Under the pieces are notes generated by a model that worked only from the letters and a program-made list of their open reading frames with translations, was not told the origin of the DNA and did no database searches. The position numbers and the translations under genes are program-made. From NCBI RefSeq assembly GCF_014839835.1, contig NC_071624.1, positions 20,293,675 to 20,357,674 on the forward strand: a stretch of 64,000 bases of DNA, given 5' to 3'. Shown here piece after piece: positions 47,565 to 58,277 of this stretch. The stretch's first letter is position 1. Each line of letters opens with the position of its first letter. Origin of the DNA: Dryobates pubescens (lineage: Eukaryota > Chordata > Aves > Piciformes > Picidae).

Positions 47565-47930
47565 ATCCTTTAGGTTGGCAAAGACCTTCAGGATCATCAA
47601 GCCCAACCATTAACCCTACTCTACCAAGCTCAGCACCAAGCCATAGCCACAAGCACTGCATCTGCACAGCTTTTAAACCCCTCCAGGGATGGGGACTGCC
47701 CTAGGCTGCCTGGGCCAGAGTCTGACAAACCTTTCAGTGAAAAAATTGTTCCTGCTGTCCAGCCTAACCCTCCCCTGGTGCAAGTGGAGCCCAATCCTTC
47801 TTGTTCTGTCACTAGGTACTTGGGAGGATAGACCAGTCTGCTCAGATCTTCCCTCTGTGCTTCCTGGGCACCCAAGGCAGCTTTTCTTTGGCTCTAGCAT
47901 CGGCTCACCTGGGTTTCCTCTTTGCCAGAT
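47565..47930 (-). repeat. CR1 LINE 3' portion, antisense, diverged
   Basis: From 'tagaatcctttaggttggca' through 'gttcctgctgtccagcctaa' to about 47930. Confidence 0.88.
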
Positions 47931-48061
47931 GGGCAAATGCTTTTCTCTTTGTAACTGGAATGTGCTGACCTGCCCAGTGCTGTCCCCCAGGGGGTGAGGA
48001 GGTACCTGGAAGGGTCTGGTTACTCAGCCTGTGCTGAATGCCTGCAGGGGTGTAGCGGAAA

Positions 48062-48305
48062 TGGGATCACAGAATTGTTTGCGTTGGAAAAGGCCTCTGA
48101 GGTCATCCAGTCCAACTCTCAACCCAGCACCACCATGGTCACTAAACCATGGTCCCAAGTGCCACGGCCACGGGTTTCCTGAACTCCTCCAGGGATGAGG
48201 ACTCCACCACCTCCCTGGCAGCACAGAAATTTTCCCTAATCTCCACCTTAAGCCTCTCCTGGCACAATTTCAGGCCATTTGCTCTCGTTGGAGCACACAG
48301 CCCTT
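48062..48305 (-). repeat. CR1 LINE 3' end, antisense
   Basis: From 'gggatcacagaattgtttgc' to 'cacaatttcaggccatttgc'. Confidence 0.9.
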
Positions 48306-49150
48306 GGTTGTGTTGTTCTTTGGTGGTGATTGGGACACAGGGAAAACTTCTGCAGGTGAGCAGCCATGGGTTTGGGTTGGCGTTTCCAGAGTGTGCAGCT
48401 GTGGCAGTTGTCCTCTCTCCCAGGAGCTGCAGGGGTCTGCGCAGCACTGTCCCTGCTGTTAGGTTTTACAGACTCTGTGCTTGTAGGAAAAGAGTCCAGA
48501 CACATTGTGCTGGGGCAGGCTGGCTGAACAAGGGGAGGGTGGCTCTTTATAGTGGAACTAAGCCCTGCATTTTCCCCAAAAGAAAGAAGCGATGGCAAAC
48601 ATTCAAGGCCTGGCTGTTGCTTTGTGAGACACAAAAGCTGTGTGGGTGGAAGAAGCGATTACAGGACTTTTGGATACAAGTGCTGGCTTCAGTTCCTCTG
48701 GGATTGCCTTCAGCAGCCTGGGCAGGTGTTGCAGAGGTTCAGGTGGGTCTGTGCTTGGGGTCCTGGGGATCTGTGCTTCCCAAGGACCCTGCCCTTGGGT
48801 GTGCAGGGCTCCTGTGGAGCTGGAGTGGAAATCCTGCCCCCTCCCTGTGGTGTGGTGAGAGCCAAGCCATGGGGTCCTGCTACAGCCTCGCGGGGAGCAG
48901 CCTCCTGTGCCTCCCTGCTCCATCAGAGGCACCTGTGCCAGCTTCTAGACGAAGGGAATGGTTTGTGCCAGGAGCCGGGTTGCCTGGCTCAGTCCTTCCC
49001 TCTAATACGTTTATGCTAAAAGTGAAAAAGAAAAGATTACTTTTGGTTTTATTTTTGTGAGTACGCTGCTGCGGTTGTGCCAGAACAGGAGCGTTCTGCT
49101 AAGGAGAGGCTGCTGCATGGGACGAGCGCGGGGGAACCAGCCCCGGCCTC
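48306..49150. other. Spacer upstream of C1QBP
   Basis: About 850 bases with no recognised gene or repeat. A plus frame spanning it runs on from the CR1 at 48149 and has no domain. Confidence 0.4.
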
Positions 49151-49446
49151 TCCTTCACCAGCCTGCAGCTGCCTCTGCAGCTGCCCCAGGGCCCCGGCCG
49201 AGAGGCGGCCAGGCCGGGTGCTGTCTCCCCGCTACACGCGGGGGCCCCTGCCCCGCTCTCCCGGCCTTGCTTTTCGGCTGTGATCAGTTAACAAAGTCCT
49301 CGGCGTTCCCCAGCGCTTCTAGCGCCCGCGGGCCTCGAACCCCTGGCACCGGCTCCCCGCCGCGGGGGCCGCCGGGGCCGGAAGCGGTGCGGCGCAGTTC
49401 CGGGGCCGGCGGTGTCCTCTGCCCGCCCCGCCGCCCTCTCTGCACC
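49151..49446 (+). promoter_or_regulatory. C1QBP: CpG-island promoter of C1QBP
   Basis: GC content rises sharply from about 49180. ETS-like CGGAAGC and its reverse TTCCGG occur at about 49378-49402, shortly before the start codon. No TATA box is seen. Confidence 0.7.
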
Positions 49447-52400
49447 ATGCTGCTCGCCCGGGCCCTGCGCTCCGCCGCCGCCGCCTCCCTGCGCCCGGCG
49501 CTCCGCCAGCCGCCCCGCCGCTCCCTCCTCTCCTCCTCCGCTCCCCGCGGGCTCCTGCCGCCGCCCGGCGCCGCGCCGCCCCTGGCGCGCTCGCTCTGGC
49601 AGCTGGGCGGCGGCTGGCGGACGGCGCTGCTGCGCCCGCGGCGGGGCTCGGCCGGCGGCGTGTCCTGCGGCTGCGGCGGGCTCCACACCGAGGGTGAGCC
49701 GGGGGGAGGGTGTGGGGGGGGTGGTCCTGCCGGGGGGGGTCCTGCCCGGCGGGGCGCGCGGGGCCCTCGCGCCGAGCCGCGCTGCACGTGGCGGGGGGGC
49801 ACCGTCCCCAGCGCGGGAAGCGGCGCTGACCCCAACCCCCCTGCCCCGCAGGGGACAAAGCCTTCGCCCAGTTCCTGACCGACGAGATCAAGGAGGAGAG
49901 GAAGATCCAGAAACACAAATCCCTGCCCAAGGTGTCCGGCGGGTGGGAGCTGGAGGTGCACGGCACCGAGGCCAAGCTGGTGCGGAAGATCGCCGGCGAG
50001 AAGTGAGTGCGGCCCTGCGGGGAGCCTCTGTGCCCCCAGGGGCTGCGAGGGAGCGACTGGGGAGTGACCCTGCAGAGGGGCCTGGAGCATGGCCGTGGGG
50101 AGCAAGGGCTGAGAGCCCTGGGGCTGAGCGCCTGGATCAGAGCAGCCCCAGCGGGGAGCTGAGCAGTGCTCAGCAGGAGCTGAAGGAGCTGTGGGGGGAC
50201 ACTTTTTTACATAGCTTTGTTCTTGCCCGGTGCTACAAAGCTTCCTGCAGTGTTCCTGGAAGCTGGAAAAGGGCAGATTGAGACTGGAGATGAGGAAGAA
50301 ATTCTTACCAGTGAGGGTTGGGAGACTCTGGCACAGGTTGCCCAGGGAGGCTGTGGCTGCCTCCCGCCTGGAGGTGTTCAAGGCCAGGCTGGATGAGGCT
50401 GGTGGGAGGTGTCCCTGCCCATGGCAGGGGTGGAACTGGACAATCTTTAAGGTCTCTTCCAGCCCATGCTGTGATTCCTGCATGAAAGGAGCCAGTTCAG
50501 CCCAGCAAGGCTTGTTCAAGAGAGCAGCTGCAGGAAGGCAGCAGCTCTGGGGTGTCTTTACCTGCAGTACCTGGGTCGGTTCTGGCTGTGTGAGTTCCAC
50601 ACCACGAGGCTGTCCCCGCAGCAGGAGCTTCGCAGAGCAGGGATTTGGGTGGGTGTGTGCTGAGTGCACTCCGAGCTGAGCTGTTTGTGTTTCTCCTGAA
50701 GGATAACAGTCACCTTCAACATCAACAACAGCATTCCACCCTCAGCTGAGGATGAGCCACAAGAAGGGCAGAAGCCTGATGAGCAGGAGGTAACTGCCTG
50801 GATGTGGCTTCAGGGATGGGAACACAGAGGGAAGTTAGAACCTTGCCCTTCAGGGGTTTTGCCTCTCGGTATTTGGGAGCTGGAAGTCACGAAGTGCTGC
50901 TGGTTCTGGGTTGGCCACCACTGGGCTGTGACCCTCCTGACTGCAGCAGAAAGGCAGAGCGGGGTGGGAGGGCCTCAGAGGGCAAATGACAGCACTGGGG
51001 ACACTTTCTCCATCGCCTTCCCTCCTGGGCATGCTGTACCCACTGGGAAGGAGTAGTGCACTTGGTCTGTGAGCAGGCTGTGCCCTGCCAGGTGTCCTCC
51101 ATGAGGAGGGCAGGGACAGGCAGCTCCTGGTCAGAACAGGAAGCTGTGGCCAGCTCCTGGCACTGTGGAGGGACCCATCCAGGTGAGCTGTGGGTTGTTA
51201 GGGAGGGACAGATGCTGTCAGCTGCCATTTTACCTGTGAGCAAAGCAGAGAGGGGGCTGAGGGCCATTGGTGAGACTGAGGAAAGGTTGGGTTGTCCTTG
51301 GCCAGGTTGGAGGCTCCAGGGAGAAGGTGAAGGGCCAAGCTGTGCTGTGCTGCCAGCACCTTGGCTCCTGTTCAGCCTCCAGTGCTGATGCAACTTTTCT
51401 CTTTTCCAGCCTGAGCTTACATCAACTCCCAACTTTGTTGTGGAGGTGATAAAGGATGACACAAAGCAGACCCTGGTTCTGGACTGCCATTACCCTGAGG
51501 ATGAGGTGGGTGTCAGCCTGCAGCCAGCCCTGGGCTGGGCCCTGCTGTGTGCAGAGAGCACAGGCTGCTTATCTCTGCTTTTCCAAACATGATAGCAAGT
51601 GGTGCTGTTTGCAAGGACACTCTCTGGGGAGGTAGTTCCCCTCCTGCCTCACCTGCTGACCAGCTGCTGATTGAACTCTTTTTGGAGAAGGGAGGCTGAA
51701 CTTGGCACAGCAGCTTGAGAGGGGTGAGAATGGCCACAACAGGACAGATCTGATAGAGGGCCTTAGCAGCTCACAAATCTTGGTGCCACAAAGAGAAGCA
51801 GGGATGAAAAACAGAGGAGAGAGAAAACAAAACTGAAGAGCTTTGGTTCACCCTGACCTTTGTGGTTTATTCTGTTACCAGCTGCTTTGTGCAGCCAGCC
51901 CTGCCCAGCAAGGGTTGTGCCACTGTGGGAGCAGCTCTGTGAGGGGAAAAGGCTGAGAGCCCTGGGGCTGAGAGCCTGGAGAGGAGCAGCCCCAGAGGGG
52001 AGCTGAGCAATGGTTACAAATATCTGAAGGGTGGGGGGCAAGAAGGGGCCAGGCTCTGCAGTGGTGTCCTGTGGCAGGACAAGGGGCAAGGGACACAGAC
52101 TGGAACCCAGGTGCTGGAGGCCTGGAGCAGGCTGCCCAGAGAGGTTGTGGAGTCTCCCTCCCTGGAGAGACCCTACCTGGATGTGCTCCTGGGTGACCCT
52201 GCTCTGACAGGGGGGTTGGACTGGATGGTCTCCCTTCCAACCCCTGCACACCTCTGTGATCTAGGGAGAGTTAGACAGAGCTGTGCAGGGGTTTAGAGCT
52301 ACACAGGAAAGGGTTTTGATATTGTTGTAAAGCTCAAGCTGCTGCTGGCCATCAGGGCACAGCTAGCAGCAGCAGCTCAGGAGCTGGGCACTGCTGGCAG

Positions 52401-53820
52401 CAGGAGCTGGGCACTGCTGGCAGCAGGAGCTGGGCACTGCTGGCAGCAGGAGCTGGGCACTGCTCAGGAGCTGCTGTGTCCTGTGTGTTTGTGCACGCCT
52501 GGAGAGGGGACAGGCACAGCTGTAGCTGTAGGTGCTGGCTGTGGTGTGAGCCCTGGCTTTGGGGTGAGAGTGCTGGAGGTGCCCAGCAGTTGGAGCTGAC
52601 TGCTGTGCATCTGCCCTCCCCTTTCAGCTCGGGCACGAGGGGGAGGAGGAGAGTGACATCTTCACCATCCGGGAGGTCAGCTTCCAGCCCACGGGAGAGG
52701 CAGACTGGAAGGACACCAACTACACCCTCAACACAGACTCCCTGGACTGGGTGAGTGCTGCTCATACACAGGCCCTGGGCTGCAGGGGACCTCAGGGTCT
52801 CGTCCAGACATCTGCCTGCTCCTGCCTGTGAGTCCTGTCACGGATGCCAGAGAGCATTGCCCTGCTCCACCCCAGGGTGCCACAGGGTTGTGGTTCTGCT
52901 GCCAGCTGAGCAGTGTTAGGTGGTCCCAGCAGTTGTGCAGTGCTGGTGGCGTGATTGGCAGTCACAGAGTCCCAGCACGGTGGGGTTGGACCTCTGGGGA
53001 TCGCCCAGCCCAGCCCCTGCTCCAGCAGGGCACCCACAGCACAATGCCCAGGGGGGGTTGGAAGCTCTCCACACAAGGACACTCCACAACCTCTCTGGGC
53101 AGCCTGCTCCAGGCCTCCAGCACCCTCACAACAAACAACTTTCTCCTCCTCTTCACATCCAACCTCCTGGGCTCCACTCTGTGCCCCTTGCTGCCCCTTG
53201 TGCTGTCCCTGGGCACCACTGAGCAGAGTCTGGCCCCAGCCTCTTGCCCCCCACAGCTCCTTTAGCTCTTGCTGAGCATTGCTCAGCTGCCCTCTGGGGC
53301 TGCTCTTCTGCAGGCTCTCAGCCCCAGGGCTCTCAGCCTTGGCTCCTGCCAGAGCTGCTCCAGGCCCCTCAGCAGCTCTGCAGCCTCCCCTGGACTCTCT
53401 CCAGCAGTTCCCTCTCCTGAACTGGCTACAAAGTTCAATTATGGCTACAAAGGAATCCCCCTGCTGGGATCCTGTGCCCTGTTCCATCCTGCCATACCCC
53501 CCACCGTCCCCCTGCCCTCCAACCATCCCAGCCAAGGTCAGGCCTGCTGAGCAGGGGGGGAGCAGCTCCCTGGTCCCCTGGGGGAGGCAGGGCCCAGCTG
53601 CCAGGAGCTGTTTCAGAAGCAGCCCTGGCCAGGTGCTTTGCTAAGGCAGCCTCCTCTGGCTTGCTTGCAGGCTCTGTATGATCACCTGATGGATTTCCTG
53701 GCTGACAGAGGCGTGGACAACACCTTTGCTGACGAGTTAATAGAGCTCAGCACTGCCCTGGAGCACCAGGAGTACATCAAGTTCCTTGAAGACCTCAAAA
53801 GCTTTGTCAAATGCCAGTAG
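49447..53820 (+). CDS. C1QBP: Complement C1q-binding protein / p32 (mitochondrial matrix)
   Basis: Six exons: 49447-49693, 49852-50002, 50702-50789, 51410-51505, 52628-52750 and 53671-53820. They join to 284 residues (human 282). p32/gC1qR is an acidic, doughnut-shaped homotrimer of the mitochondrial matrix that supports mitoribosome assembly and oxidative phosphorylation. It also binds C1q and hyaluronan when found at the surface. Exon 1 encodes an Arg/Ala-rich mitochondrial presequence; the mature protein should begin near LHTEGDKAF, by analogy with the human cleavage site. The MAM33 fold follows: ITVTFNINNSIPP, acidic linker, NFVVEVIKDD, TNYTLNTDSLDW, and the C-terminal helix LYDHLMDFLADRGVDN ending FVKCQ. 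All junctions keep phase. It is convergent with RPAIN. Confidence 0.97.
50085..50200 (+). repeat. CR1 LINE internal fragment
   Basis: Sense module 'gagagccctggggctgagcg' to 'ctgaaggagctgtgggggg' in C1QBP intron 2, cut off before the 3' end. A second CR1 piece follows after a 60-base gap. Confidence 0.85.
50260..50480 (+). repeat. CR1 LINE 3' end
   Basis: Sense copy in C1QBP intron 2, from 'gctggaaaagggcagattga' to 'cagcccatgctgtgattcct'. Its subfamily differs from the preceding fragment, so they are two insertions. Confidence 0.9.
51930..52265 (+). repeat. CR1 LINE 3' portion
   Basis: In C1QBP intron 4, from 'gctctgtgaggggaaaaggc' to the tail 'cacacctctgtgatcta'. Confidence 0.92.
52381..52465 (+). 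repeat. 23-bp tandem repeat, about four copies
   Basis: Units start at 52381, 52404, 52427 and 52450 with 'gagctgggcactgct'. It lies in C1QBP intron 4, about 160 bases before exon 5. Confidence 0.88.
52965..53425 (-). repeat. CR1 LINE 3' portion, antisense
   Basis: In C1QBP intron 5, from 'cacagagtcccagcacggtg' to 'ctctccagcagttccctctc'. It is very close in sequence to the copies at 5345 and 33875. Confidence 0.93.
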
Positions 53821-54085
53821 GTTGGGCTGGGAACCTCCTCATCACGTGTGGGCATCCCACAGCACTGCTCCAGCCAGCAGCCCCCAGGTGCATCCTCACA
53901 GCAGGGAGGGAGAGTAAGCAGCCTTGGCCTGGGAGGGCCAGGAGCCTCTCCTGCACTTGGGGATTGGTATTTATCTTGCAGCCCAGATCATGGTCTCTGC
54001 CATCATGGCTCACAATTGCCTCACCCTTCCTGGTGGCTTTTGTACAAATGATGAATGTGAAGAATAAAACCTGTTCAGTATCTCA
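53821..54085 (+). other. C1QBP: C1QBP 3' untranslated region
   Basis: Short repeat-free UTR ending at an AATAAA (54063-54068), giving a UTR of about 265 bases. Confidence 0.8.
54063..54068 (+). promoter_or_regulatory. Polyadenylation signal of C1QBP
   Basis: Canonical AATAAA, 243 bases after the stop, followed about 15 bases later by the expected cleavage region. Confidence 0.85.
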
Positions 54086-54581
54086 CTGAGAGCTGCTGCT
54101 GCCTCCCCTGCTTGCTCTGTCAGACCTGGGGCTGGGCCCAAGGCAGGGCTGCAGCAGCTGCTCACAGCTGGTGCTCAGCACTGCTGTGTCCTGCTCTGCA
54201 GTGTGCTCCAAGGAAAGCCACTCCAGCCAGCAGCATGCCCTCTGTCAGCACTGCTGGCCAAGGTGATGAATGTGTCAGGGAACAGACCTCAGGGTTACAG
54301 ACTGGAGGAGTCCTTTGAATCAGGGATGTGCTGCCAGAAGCTGCTGTGGCAGCACTCCTGCAGAGAAACACCTGAGAGAGGGTGGAGCCCTTCAGCTGCA
54401 GCACAACTGAAACTGCTGCTCAGAGGCACCGCTGCAGGGCACCAGCTGCTGGCTGCTCCTCAAACCACCATCTCCATCATGACCTGCAGGCCACAAGTGA
54501 GGTTGAAACAAGACTCCAGGCTTCAGTGTGAGCTGTGAGCTGGCTGAAGCACACCACTGAGGCTGAACTACACTAAAGAAG
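54086..54581. other. Convergent intergenic spacer C1QBP/RPAIN
   Basis: About 500 bases between the two opposing polyadenylation signals. No repeat or gene is recognised. Confidence 0.5.
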
Positions 54582-54587
54582 TTTATT
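54582..54587 (-). promoter_or_regulatory. Polyadenylation signal of RPAIN
   Basis: AATAAA on the minus strand, about 160 bases after the RPAIN stop. Confidence 0.8.
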
Positions 54588-54742
54588 TCCCAACAGACAC
54601 TGTGCCATTGAAAGTGCAGGGCAAGGCAGGGCTGCCTCTTCAAGTAGCTTCTTGACACAGCAGGTAAAAACAGTCCTGTAGCAGCTCTGGGTTAGTCCTG
54701 AAGTCCTTCCAGTAAAAAAGAAACAGCAGCAGCTGGAGCAGC

Positions 54743-57700
54743 TTAGAGGAGAATTGTCCAGGAGTCACAGACCTTTATAAATGGGAGAGAAGGAATCATT
54801 GGTGTGCAGTGCAGAGCCTTCAGCTCTGCCCCTCACAGTCCTCACAAGGATGTTAGGGAAGCAGCAAAGCTAACAGCTTGCTGGCTCCAGCTTGAGCCCA
54901 GGGCTGGGAGGTGTCTGCCCAGAGGCTGCAGCTCAAGTGAGTGGCAAAGCCTTCCCTGAAGCACCTGAGCAGCTGCTTCACATAAAGCTTGGAAGGTAAA
55001 GTGAGAGGGCTAAGGCACTGTGACAGAGCACCTTCCCTATGGGGACAGGCTGAGAGCTGGGACTGTTCAGCCTGGAGAAGAGAAGGCTCCAGGCAGACCT
55101 CAGAGCAGCCTTCCAGTACCTGAAGGGGCTCCAAGAAGAGCTGGGGAGGGACTTGTGACAAGGGCTGGGAGTGCCAGGCCAAGGGACAATGGCTTTGAGC
55201 TGGGAGGGGGGAGATTGAGACCTCCCTGGAGGTGTTGAAGGCCAGGCTGGCTGAAGCTTTGAGCAACCTGTGCTGGTGGGAGGTGTCCCTGCCCATGGCA
55301 GGGGGGTGGCACTGGGTAATCATGCAAGTCCCTTCCAAGCCAACCCATTCTGTGGCTCCAGGATCCTGTGGAGGATTCCCTAACCCAGCAGTGACTCTTG
55401 TCACGTGACTCTTCCTTTCACAGCTACTGCACAGCTGCAGGAGGAAGCCTTCCCCAGGAGGTCTGTGGGGAGAGCAGTGAGCCCCTGCCCTGGCACCACC
55501 CTGCTGTTTGTTTGCTGCCCAGCTCAGTGCAGTGCTGCAGGCCTCCCGCACTCACCGCACAGCTCATCAGCAGATTGGTCTCCTCCAGGCCCCTGGTGGC
55601 AGTGAACTCCGGGTTGTGGGAGCACCTCTGGCTGTGCTCCGTGACAGTGCTCTCCAGGAGACTCCTGAGCCTCCCTTCAGTCATGTCCTGGGAAGCAGGG
55701 GGGCACAGGACATCTGAAGTTGCCGTCTGCAGCTACAGCTGCCAGCTGGCACATGTAACACCCAGCTTACCTGTGTGCTGATGTGCAGCCCACACGGGCA
55801 GAGCACCAAGTGGTTCCTCACAGTCAGGCTGTTCCTGGACACAACATGCAAGGAGCATCATCAGCACCACAGCCTGAGCCTGGGGAGGCCTTGGCAGAGA
55901 CCCTCGGGGCTGGAGATGATCGCTCCAGGGGGCTTAGCCGTGTTACTAACAGCAGCCTTCCCCCACTGCCTTTGCCCATCCCCAAGCCCAGGCTGCTGTA
56001 AGGGGAGTGGAGGAGCTGGGTGCCACCCCCAAGGACTTGCTTACTTCCTGCAGACAGGGCAGATGAGCTGCTGAGGGGCGTCCCAGCCCTCCAGCACGGC
56101 GTTGAGGCAGTCCTGGTCGAAGCGCAGGCTGCGTTCGTACTCCTCCAGCACCGACTGCTCTGCACACAGCAAAGCAACCCTCAGGCAGCTGCTGCCAGCA
56201 CAGCTCTGGTGCTGGGCAAGGGAGGCTGAGGCAGCTACTCCTTGCTGCATTCTTGCTTGGGATCAGATTTCCACCCTTGATGGAATCATTCCTGCTGGGG
56301 TCTCCCTTTCTCCTGCAAGGCAGCCTGCAGCCGCTCTCCCGTGGGTGACGGTTTCCAACCAACACCTCTGAACCGACTGGTGCAGGTTCCCACAGCTCCC
56401 AAACACCTCAGTCCTCTTCCTCTCCCCTCATTAGCTTCCCACAAACCTTCAAACATCCCTTAAAACTGTCCAAAAAGGTCTCAGTGCACCAGAGGTTTCT
56501 AAGGAGGCTCTCCCCCTACATCACGTGGCGCAGAGGAACCATGGAGTGAAGCCTCAGCAAGTCTGAATCCCCAGAGCGACCCCAGACCAAACGTGGCAGC
56601 AAGCGTGCAGGGAACATACCTTGCAAGATCAGTTCTTGTTGGATCTCCTCCAGTACTGCCAGCTCATCAGGGTCCTCCAGCATCTGAGAGGTGCATCAGT
56701 TAGTGACTGTTCCTCCTGGCCACTGCCTCACTTGGCTTTCAGCACCTGGCTGAGCTGCCACTGCAGTGTGCATTCCCCCTGCTGCTGCTGCTGTCTGCTC
56801 AGAATCTGCATTGGCAAAGCCCTGCACTGTGTGAAGCCCTCTGCTGGGAGGCCAGGCTGAGAGAGTTGGCCTTGGGCAGCCTGGAGAGGAGAAGGCTCCA
56901 GGGAGAGCTTCTGGTGGCCTTGCAGTGCCTCAAGGGGAGATCAGAAAGCTGGGGACAGAGTTTTTCTCAGGGCCTGTGGTGCCAGGCCAAGGGGGGATGG
57001 TTTGAACTGAGAGAGGGAGATTGAGAGTGGAGAGAAGGAGAAATGGTTGACCCTGAGGCTGGGGAGAGCCTGGCCCAGGCTGCCCAGAGAGCTGCCCCAT
57101 GGCTGGCAGCAGTGCAGCTCAGGTTGTTTGGGACTGTGAGCAACCTGCTGTGGTTGGGGATGTCCCTGCTGGCTGCAGGGGGTTGGGCTGGATGAGCTTG
57201 GCAGGTCCCTTCCCACCCAAACCACAATTCTATGATAATCATCTCTGCAAGGCCACCCTCAACAGACCCCAGAGCAGAGCCTGCCCAAGGGTTTGTTTAT
57301 CAGAAGACTGCAGTTTCAGTCCTGTTCTGAGGAGTGGTCAGACACAGGCCAACGCTGGAAACTGCAGGTGATTCACACACAGTCTCTGAAGGAAATGAGG
57401 ACGTTCCCCACTCGTGGCCTAAAGGCAGCACTCCTACAGCACAGCAGCCAGCTGCAGGAGGAAGCCCAACACAGAGCCTTGCCCACTCCAACCACGACAG
57501 ACTCGAGCTGCAGAGATGTCTCTGGCACACCTGCATAGGACACACAGCAGCAGCAGCAGCCCAAGCGTTTGTACTGACCTGGTCCAGGGCCATCACTGCC
57601 CCGAGGGCTGGCAGGCTCTGCTGCCCGGCCTGCAGCGTCTGCCACTCTATCTCCATCACCTCCTGCACCAGCAGCGCGCCGGTGCCCGGGCTGCAGACCC

Positions 57701-58089
57701 TCTCCCCGGCCTGGCGGTACCGGTCCAGCAGCTTTGATCGGCTGCTCCTCAGCCTCTCCATGCAGCGCTTAGGAGGGAACAAACCAACACGGGGCCCTTA
57801 GTGCTGGGGTGAGGAAGGGGCTCCAGCGCAGAAGGCATCCCGGGGGGACCGCCCGGGAGCGGGCTGACAGCTCCCGCCTCGACCGGCCGCGCCAGACCTC
57901 GCAGGGAGGGCTCAGGAAGGGCCTGGCTCGGCCTTCTCACACCGCCGGGAGGGACCGAGCCGGGCCAGGGGCAAAGCAGCGGTCAGGGCCCCCCACCCGG
58001 GCCCCACTCACCCGGCGGTAGGTCTCTTTCCAGGGCGGCGCAGCCGGGCTCTTGTACCGAGCGCGGCGCCGCCGGAGCGGGGACTCCAT
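54743..58089 (-). CDS. RPAIN: RPA-interacting protein (RIP)
   Basis: Seven coding exons on the minus strand, 5' to 3': 58089-58012, 57767-57579, 56683-56620, 56159-56045, 55834-55771, 55687-55556 and 54772-54743. They join in frame to 223 residues (human 219). RPAIN carries replication protein A into the nucleus with importin beta. Recognisable parts are the basic N-terminus (MESPLRRRRARYKSPAAPPWK), LLDRYRQAGE, VLEEIQQELILQEQS, and a C-terminal zinc-ribbon-like region with CPVC, CPCG, a CSHNPEF segment and MSC. The last exon adds only ten codons including the stop and reads VCDSWTILL, matching the human ending CDTWAVIL; it was found by homology. Intron 2 carries a CR1 nearly identical to one in NUP88 intron 1. 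It shares a 188-bp promoter with NUP88. Confidence 0.95.
55020..55365 (+). repeat. CR1 LINE 3' portion
   Basis: Lies in RPAIN intron 6, antisense to the gene, from 'gacaggctgagagctgggac' to 'aacccattctgtggctcc'. Confidence 0.92.
56845..57240 (+). repeat. CR1 LINE 3' portion, twin of 59035
   Basis: In RPAIN intron 2 (antisense to that gene), from 'gggaggccaggctgagagag' to 'ccacaattctatgataatca'. It is about 97% like the copy at 59035-59435 by eye, in the same orientation. Confidence 0.93.
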
Positions 58090-58277
58090 GGCCCGCGGAG
58101 CGCCAGCGCCGCGAGGCACGCCGGGAAAGGTAGTCCCGCAGCGCAGGGAGCGCCGGCGCCGGAAGTGGCACCGCGGAGCGCCGGAAGTGGTGCCGGGAGC
58201 GCCGGAAGTGGCACCGCGGAGCGCCGGAAGTGGTGCCGCGGAGCGCCGGAAGTGGCGCCGGGGGCGAGGCGGCGCTG
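58090..58277. promoter_or_regulatory. Bidirectional promoter RPAIN/NUP88
   Basis: Only 188 bp separate the start codons. A ZNF143/THAP11-type element (ACTACCTTTCCCGGC on the minus strand) lies at 58115-58134, followed by five ETS-type CCGGAAGTGG sites. GC-rich and TATA-less. Both genes probably start within this interval. Confidence 0.9.
58150..58262 (+). repeat. Five-unit ETS-site array in the promoter
   Basis: CCGGAAGTGG occurs at 58159, 58181, 58202, 58224 and 58246, all in one orientation, spaced 22, 21, 22 and 22 bases. The intervening bases alternate 'caccgcgga' and 'tgccg' types, showing that the array grew by tandem duplication. Confidence 0.95.

Noticed and set aside
49284-50669. 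461-codon minus-strand frame over C1QBP exon 1
   Set aside because: It is the GC-rich shadow of C1QBP exons 1-2 plus an antisense CR1; C1QBP on plus is confirmed by homology and splice phase.
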